64,000 nucleotides of DNA from assembly GCF_000512585.2 (NCBI RefSeq), contig NC_089244.1, positions 310,001 to 374,000 on the forward strand. Reading direction: 5' to 3'. A program made the translations under genes and the position numbers. The stretch is from Kwoniella bestiolae CBS 10118. Its lineage: Eukaryota; Basidiomycota; Tremellomycetes; Tremellales; Cryptococcaceae. The notes beneath the pieces were generated by a model. It ran no database searches. It was not told the origin of the DNA and worked only from the letters and a program-made list of their open reading frames with translations. Below are positions 57,267-64,000 of the stretch, in pieces. The first letter of the stretch is position 1, and each line of letters begins with the position of its first letter.

Positions 57267-58441
57267 TGTGGTAGGTGTTACGACGTTGTTATAGGTGACT
57301 ATGTCTTGCTTTTACCGTTATCTTTATGACGAGAGGACATCCAACGTCAATGATTCTTCTATTTTCTATTCTACCTTCTATTCCAATCCTCTATAAGCTA
57401 TGATATGACATGATCAATACCAGGTTCATGACATGATTGATGGTCTAATGTCCACTCACCTTGCTTGAAGTTGAACTTGGATGTCTCACTTGGTTCGGTT
57501 TCTCACTCCACTAGTATCACTTTAACCTATTTTAGTATAGAAGGTGGCGCAGGTCGACGTTGACGTTGACGTATCTATCTTTCTTTCTTGGCTATTGCTG
57601 GTATCTGGTGTGTCTCGTTGCGCTAGTCAATGATGATTGCTGGTAGTTCTCGTGATCAAGTATCTATTACCTTACTTCTGGTGGAAGTGTTAAGAATGCA
57701 CCACTCAGAAAATTGACCACTTCCACCAGAAAATCACACATGCATCCCTACACCGAGACCAAGACTTGGACCAAAATGTAAACAAGCCCAAGCCCAACCC
57801 AAACCAAGGAAGAACCGAAAAATAAGGTATTAAAGTAATATCCACCGACACCAAGTGTTTCCGGAATAGGTAAATATCACTCATCAGATGGGAAGAACCT
57901 TCAGGGAAGGGGTTAGCATCCTTTCCTTTGAGTTGTCACCTGTTGATCGGTGATCATCGAACAGTCAAACAGAAAAATAGGAACCCGCGCCGCTCTCGGT
58001 GCAGTACATTATTACGCAAGTGGACGTGATACTTGGCGTCTTTCTTGTCGTGCATTGATCTGCGTGAGGCGTAGGGCGTGGTAAGTGTTTTGCACTGATC
58101 GACGGGCAAGTACATGATTGACCCTTTACACTGTTCTGGTAAGGTGTCGATCATCGCATTGACAAGATATAGGGAAAATACTGTAGTCGATGATCTGCAT
58201 TCTGCTGCGAGATGTGATGTGATCAAGGAAAAGCGGGATTCGGGATGAACAATCATGTCTAAATTTATTCGGTTCGGACGACACATGCCTAAAGACATAC
58301 GACTTCTTTCGTGTTGGTACACATAAAAAAATCTGTCGAGAAGTCTTGGATAATTGCGTCCGCGAATGCATACTGTAGTATTGGTCTCACAGACATGGCA
58401 ATCTCAATGATAGCAAGTACTCTATATCTCCAACGATGGCA
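57267..58441. other. GH16 promoter region and EFL1 3' region
   Basis: 1,175 bp without a supported gene. It contains a perfect 14-bp inverted repeat (57676-57689 and 57718-57731). The minus-strand open frame at 57954-58322 lacks features. Confidence 0.4.
57676..57731. repeat. perfect 14-bp inverted repeat with 28-nt loop
   Basis: Arm TTCTGGTGGAAGTG at 57676-57689 is the exact reverse complement of CACTTCCACCAGAA at 57718-57731. It lies about 410 bp upstream of the GH16 start. It could be a paired factor site, a cruciform or the stem of a transcript hairpin. Confidence 0.8.
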
Positions 58442-61400
58442 CTACTTCTTAAGCGTCCTCTGCTTCTCGGCAAACTCCACGATTTTCCTCTCCACGAACA
58501 TCCCTTTCCTCTTCCTCACGCCATCCACGTATCCTTTAGCTACATTGGCTCTATCTGCTTTCTCACCTAGATCTTCCAGTTCCTCTTGAGTGGTAGGTAC
58601 CCAGAATGGATCTTGGTCGAGGGTTTCGAATCCTGAGAAGATCAGTTGAGGAGATGCTGCTCCGGATGTACGTTTACGAATTTCTAATTTGTACCAGAGG
58701 GTTAGCGAAAGTCATGAAAACCTCACTTGCGGCAAGGTAACCAATAAAGCGATACGTAGACTATCACAAGACGAGATGAGAGAAAGAAGCGTCAACTCAC
58801 CATCTGCAAATCCGAAACTTTCTACGACAGGTAACATCGCCCTAATGGTGAAGAACGATGTACCCTCCTTCATCTCTTCTGAGACTATCCTACCTCGTCG
58901 TCTAGCCACTACAGCATACACTTTACCAAGTACGTCGGCTAGTGAGTTATCAACCATAATCAGCTTATGTCTCCACTTGGACCTGGGGAAGACGACAAAG
59001 AGACAGCAGCTGAACTCACTTGACGCTTGAATATCGCAAGTGTACATTGCCAGTTTAATCCTAGGCGACCAATCCAACATGCCCGCTCTACATGCATCTC
59101 GCACCGACGAGATCAACGCTCCAGTAACAGCAGCCGTACGTCCTTTACCTATTCGACGTGCCCCGAGTGTGTCAGCTCTCGACGATCCGAAACTCAGCTT
59201 CCTCAGCTGTACCCACCTTGCTCTGATTCAAATTCCTCCTTGTTCAACTCAACATTCTCCACGACCCATGCCATACCAACAACAGGCTCGGAGCATAAGG
59301 GACCTTGGAAAGTGGCCATTTGGAAACCAGCTTCTATAGAGTTCTCGAAATCTCTCAACAATCTCAGCTCCGCCCGAGCATTATCATCCGTTTCGTTCGC
59401 AGAGGCGATAGAAGCTAGTTGATCTTGTGCCAAAGCGTTGTCGGCAGTTTGTAAAGCCGCATCGGCAGATTGACCTTCTGCTCGTGCATCTGCGAAAAGC
59501 TTCTCTTTGCCTCGAAGACTACAATCAATCCCAGGGTCAGCGATGCCCCCCTTACATGTAGGACAGGCCTTCAGTACGTACCGAAGTTGGCTCTTCCCCG
59601 CAGGATCCAGTAGTACGTTCGCACCCATCCTCTTAGGTCCAAACGACCAGACTCTATCAGCTGCACCCGCCCAATCCCCTCCAGCCTTATTCATCAACCC
59701 CTCCAATTCACTCCAAAATTGCTCTGGAGTCATGGTCCTACTTTGTTCAGCACCACCTTCACCTACATCCCGTTCTTCCTGGTTCTCTTCATCTTCGCTA
59801 GACTGGTCGCGTTTCTGAACTAACATAGATCCGATGGTGTTGGTATTGGACAGAAGCATTTCGATGATGGCAGGTGGTAGGGGTATAGCTCGGATAGTAA
59901 AGGTTACTAGGCCATTTAAGATGGATCCGTGCACTGTACCTCTGGGCGCACCGGCGGTCTTTGGCGGCAGCATATCTAATTGGGAAGATCAACAAATAAG
60001 CACTTGAATTATTAATATCAGAACAGCAGCTTACCTGGCGCTTTGACAGCTGATTCTCTGAACGGCACGATGACTGCTGACTGCTGTATACGGCATTTCG
60101 CAAACCTCTCTTGCAGATCTTTGATACAACGCTACAAGGATCAGGTATCAGCTTGTATCTACACGTTCAAGAACGTAAATTCGAGCTCACCTGCAAGTGA
60201 ATTTCACCCGCAGTGATAATAACATGTTCACCGGTCTCTTGGACGAGATACTCAGCACAAGGATCAGCTTGATTGAGTATCTGCAACCCCCTAATGAGTT
60301 TGGGCATATCACCTAGACGAGTATCAGCTGATTGTTCTTTTCAGTAGGCTAAATTAGCTCACTTGGATTTTCAGGTTCCAGTGCGACTCGAACAATCGGA
60401 GCGGACTATAATGACAAGTCGTCAGTGATGGCAAGTAATCGGGTCCATAAGCAGCAACTTACCAATAGGTTTACACCAGCCAGATTGACCAGATCCGTAT
60501 CTTCCTGGAGATCCTCCACTCCTTGTGCGTTCGGTGCCCAGAGAGTAGCACTCCGCGGTACGACCCTCTCTAATCCACCAATCGCGCAAACATGACCTGC
60601 TGGAACTTCTTCTACCGATACCAGTTCCCTGCCCATCATCATATATAGATCCTTCACTATCACCTTGAACACATGTTTGGCATTTTTCGGATGCGTGGGA
60701 CCAAGATCATTCTCGTATTTCGGCAAGGTGACTATAAGAGGGGTGTTTCTCTTCAACACTCCGGAGAAAATCCTTGAGAATCCCAAGAGGACTTCCGAAG
60801 ATTCGTCTATCGGTATCAAGGGGGCTTCTGTTCCCTTATCAATCAACGATATAGCATCTAATGGTTTGACTAAATCTTCCCCGTTTTCAGGTAATGGCAC
60901 TCCATTGGCATTTGCGCCTGCGATTTCCTGTCTGCTAGCCAGTAACGCTGCTCGCTTCTCTCTCTCTTCCTTCCCTCGTTGCCGCATCTCCTCGGCAGTC
61001 ATTTCCTTGGGTTTGAACTCTGGTAGATCCCCCCGCTCAACGGCGAACATCTTACTGACGTATGCTACCACGTTGGCATTTTCAGATTGATCACAGCCGT
61101 ATAATCCCTTTTCTAATTCGTTGGTAGCGATTAAAGCGGTGTTAGATGCTGCGGCCTTTTCGGGATGAAGCATAAATGGGAGTCTGATAGCCTGAGCGTC
61201 GGATGGTGAGGGAATGACATCGATGACGGCTTGGAAAGTGGCTGTCGATAGTGGAAGCCATTGTTGCATGATGATGTTGAGGAGGTTCCTGGTGTCCTTT
61301 GATCGGATATCTCGAGGAGTCACTCGGACTCCCAAGGCAGTAACGATCTTCTGCGTAGCTTCTGGGTCGCTAAGAGTGACAGTCGTATCAGCGTTACCCT

Positions 61401-62670
61401 TGTTATCATAATTGATAAGCGTGTCTGTCTAAGGTCAGTAGACTCACTGTTGGTTCAAAACAGTATCATATACCCTCCATATGTTCTCCAGAACAAACTG
61501 CACGAAAAGAGGTTTGAGATTCCTTCCAGCCAACTTCTTTCTCCCTACTACCCGCTTAGTCTTGGGATCAAGGTACCAATCACCCCAAAGTACTCTCCTC
61601 AAATTCGATTCCTTGATCTTCAGCTTCTCAGCGTACAGCCTAGCGAATTTGCCCAATCTGAATGCCCATCCGTCTATGGCGGAGGCAAACAGAACATTTC
61701 CTCGATCAGGTGCGAAATAGATATCTTCATCTTCTTTCTCTTCAAACTCTTTATCTATATCAGCTGTATCTTCTATGTCAAGATCGTTTTGTTCTTCCTG
61801 TGCTGATTGTCGAGCTGCTAATCTTTTTTCACGCTCTTCTCTCCACCGCAAATCATCTTCCATCCTTTCTGAGGCGTAGAATGATCCCATTACTGCATTG
61901 ACCTGTTCGATCAATTGGGAAAGATGGTGATATGCTTCCGAAGGGGACATTTGTAATTCAGTGATCAATCGGTCGATCTTGTTGATGACTAGTAAAGGTC
62001 GGAGTCGGTCTACCCATGCTTGTCGAAGCACGGCTATCGTCTGGAGAGAGCAATTAGCCCACAGTATGGGTAGGGAGGATGATGACGATGAGACCAGAGC
62101 TTACCTGCGTACAAACTCCTTCCCAGCAATCTACCAATACCAAAGCACCATCACACAGCCTAGACGCTGTTGAGACTTCAGAGGCGAAATCGACATGACC
62201 GGGTGTATCGATCACGTTACAAAGATGCTTCGATGTCGATGCTAAACTGTCTTGTCAATACACTACGCTCTGCTGGGCAGGCGGGTCAGGAGCATAACTC
62301 ACCTGTACCATCTGGACCTATCCTGTTCATATCAAATCGTAGAGATACCTATGAACCAAGTAGTCAGCTTGCCATATCAGAGAAGATGAACTCAGGGATA
62401 GCTTACAGCACTGCTCTCCATTGTTATACCTCTTTCCTGTTCATCTTCCCTCGAATCCAGGAACCGCAACTTTCCGGCCATACGAGATGAGATGATATTG
62501 TTGGATGATAATAGACTATCGGCGAAGGACGTCTTACCATGATCCACATGGGCTACGATGGTGACATTCTACGCACAGGTTTCTCTGTCAGTTATATCCT
62601 CGATGACAAAATGAGGTTCCAGGGAGCTCACTCGAGTATTTGCCAGTGGTACAGCGAAGGATTGTGACAT
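58442..62670 (-). CDS. RIA1: elongation factor-like GTPase 1 (60S maturation)
   Basis: EFL1/Ria1, an EF-2-like GTPase that acts with Sdo1/SBDS to release Tif6/eIF6 from late pre-60S subunits in the cytoplasm. The start at 62670 gives MSQSFAVPLANTR, then NVTIVAHVDHGKTSFADSLL (P-loop), REDEQERGITMESSAVSLRF (switch I), NVIDTPGHVDFASEVSTASR (G3) and LLVINKIDRLITELQMSPSE (G4). An acidic insert (DIDKEFEEKEDEDIYFAPDR), typical of EFL1 and absent from EF-2, supports this over EF-2. Domain II has VLLGFSRIFSGVLKRNTPLI; later exons include VVGMAWVVENVELNKEEFES. It ends FAEKQRTLKK, TAG 58442-58444. No diphthamide-type domain IV tip is evident. Around ten introns. Confidence 0.95.
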
Positions 62671-63248
62671 GCTGACAGATCTCTGAGCTGCAATTGCTTC
62701 TATTTATCGAACAATCCTGTAGTAGAGTTGGGTGTGGTTGTGAGCAATCTCAAATCTAAAGCTGAGTGACTCCAAGCCCTTCTGTCCGTTCTGCGTGGAT
62801 TGAGAATGGGCAGATCAAGATGAAAGTCTGGAATTGAAACATCTTCGTTATATGGATTTATCTTTCTTCGCCGTCATCGTCATTTTGCTCGGATCCGAAA
62901 TACTTATACATCGAGATGAGAAAGTGATGATGTCACCATTTATCCATATTTCCATGTTTTGACCAATTCACCCTCCTTTGCGCATACAAGTTTTCGATCA
63001 GTCTTCTTGCGACCTTGCGGCAAGTCAATATCGACTCGACTCGAATCCACCCTCTAGCAAGTATATCCTCGCAGTTATAAGATCCAGAACGAAATCGATA
63101 GGGCCCAACGGATTCCTGCGCTACGGATCCACTCGACTCCCGCTCCCCTCTAGACGAATGGCCTCTCTATCGAGTCGACTACCCATTCTTCGGGCGAATC
63201 AGTGGTCCCCTTAGAGGACACAGTCCCGTCTTTGCCATCCGACAAATC
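62671..63248. promoter_or_regulatory. divergent EFL1/unknown-gene promoter
   Basis: 578 bp between divergent starts. A plus-strand frame at 62978-63214 is open but ends just before the next start and has no features. Confidence 0.35.
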
Positions 63249-64000
63249 ATGGTCTATTTCTCCACCGCCCTCCCACCTCCAGCCGTATTCCTACACCAAG
63301 AGACCCTCCACGCTATCCCCTTACCTCCCCTAGCATCATGGTTAACAAGCTTAAGTCGACCAGAGCATCTCGTAAGATTGAACGACCTGTTAGAACGATA
63401 CAAGACTCCTCAGAGCTATCATAGGGTTGATGTAAGGGTTGTGGAGAGCTCGGAGCTGCCTGTTGGAAGTCCGGATAGTCATGCTGCGGAGGTAGATGTG
63501 GATAGAGGGGGAAGGGAGATTGTTGAGTTGGAGAAGGGAGATACGTTGGAGAGGTACTGGTCGAGCAGAATTGCGAATGATGGTGCGAATGAACAAGAAT
63601 CAGGAGAAGGCGAACAGCGGACGAATGGACCTGATACAATACAGATAAATGATGACGAGGAGAAAGAGATGGACGGTCCGATCGCTCAACCCCAAGCAGA
63701 AGCAGAGCAGACAGACTCAAACACACCACCAATCTCACAAACTGCCCAAGCCTTAAAAGCTCTTCAACTCCCTCCCCTACCCTCAGACCTTAAGCTAGAT
63801 TCCAACCTCCCTCCATCGCCCATCCCAAATCACCCCTTACCTCCCATCGGACCCAAACGTAAAGTACGAGAACTACGGTTGGACCTTCGGACGTTAGATG
63901 CCGCTGCATTATTCGCATTAGAGACATGGCGTAGAGAGGAACTTGGACTTGAGAAGTTGAATATGGAGTTCCCCGATTCGGTGTGGTACAAGGATGCTAC
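63249..64000 (+). CDS. 5' end of an unidentified gene (partial)
   Basis: ATG at 63249 opens a frame that runs uninterrupted to the right edge (about 250 residues). It begins MVYFSTALPPPAVFLHQETL, with LASWLTSLSRPEHLVRLNDL, then a long acidic, Gln/Glu/Pro-rich disordered region. It becomes ordered again near the edge: RELRLDLRTLDAAALFALET, then WRREELGLEKLNMEFPDSVW. The two ordered blocks look conserved and intracellular, with no signal peptide, but I cannot place the family; a chromatin or transcription co-factor is a guess. It is divergent from EFL1. Confidence 0.75.
   Translation, partial: MVYFSTALPPPAVFLHQETLHAIPLPPLASWLTSLSRPEHLVRLNDLLERYKTPQSYHRVDVRVVESSELPVGSPDSHAAEVDVDRGGREIVELEKGDTLERYWSSRIANDGANEQESGEGEQRTNGPDTIQINDDEEKEMDGPIAQPQAEAEQTDSNTPPISQTAQALKALQLPPLPSDLKLDSNLPPSPIPNHPLPPIGPKRKVRELRLDLRTLDAAALFALETWRREELGLEKLNMEFPDSVWYKDA

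Noticed and set aside
57954..58322. 122-codon minus-strand frame between GH16 and EFL1
   Set aside because: No ATG at its start and no protein-like features.
1..64000. CRISPR arrays, transposons, viral or defence-island genes
   Set aside because: No regularly spaced repeats, no reverse transcriptase, transposase or integrase sequence, and gene content is ordinary fungal housekeeping and signalling.

Overview
This window looks like nuclear DNA from a basidiomycete yeast of the Tremellales (Cryptococcus/Kwoniella type). The genus is inferred from gene style and was not tested. Most genes are split by short introns (mostly 45-150 nt, GTAAGT/GTGAGT donors, CAG/TAG acceptors), often with long pyrimidine-rich leaders. 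Recognisable proteins are fungal: CYP51, a DEP-RGS regulator, a split STRIPAK set, CENP-A, a PNS1-type choline-transporter-like protein and a questin-oxidase-like protein. I saw no rRNA, tRNA, CRISPR array, transposon or viral gene.

Layout. 1-4.8 kb: the 5' end of an unidentified minus-strand gene with a 1 kb ATG-free leader, a poorly resolved Cys-containing minus-strand gene, and mostly unassigned DNA. 5.3-16.3 kb: DEP-RGS G-protein regulator (+), STRIPAK subunit FAR11/STRIP (-), LSM5 (+) and a PRXL2-type AhpC/TSA protein (-). 16.3-20.6 kb: a sparse stretch with a possible small spliced gene and two intronless orphan coiled-coil genes. 20.9-33.2 kb: questin-oxidase-like (-), CsbD/Hmp1-like (+), PNS1 (-), striatin/FAR8 (+) and CENP-A (+). 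33.7-41.3 kb: S-adenosylmethionine decarboxylase (-), mitochondrial methionyl-tRNA synthetase (-), prohibitin-2 (+) and a mitochondrial DGAIG-repeat protein (-). 41.9-48.1 kb: lanosterol 14-alpha-demethylase ERG11 (-) and a two-finger C2H2 transcription factor (-) with a long upstream region. 51.7-64 kb: a two-TM membrane protein (-), PI31 proteasome regulator (+), membrane-anchored GH16 (-), EFL1/RIA1 GTPase (-) and the 5' end of an unidentified gene (+) running off the edge.

Functional links: FAR11 and striatin are two subunits of the same STRIPAK complex, about 15 kb apart. Three consecutive genes (35.9-41.3 kb) encode mitochondrial proteins, two of them from a shared divergent promoter. 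The points most worth a second look are a CENP-A whose tail still carries intact histone H3 motifs, candidate upstream ORFs in the SAM decarboxylase leader, very long ATG-free leaders, and the pair of intronless orphan genes. I could not identify a clearly new multi-gene system; nothing here resembles a defence island or a biosynthetic cluster.
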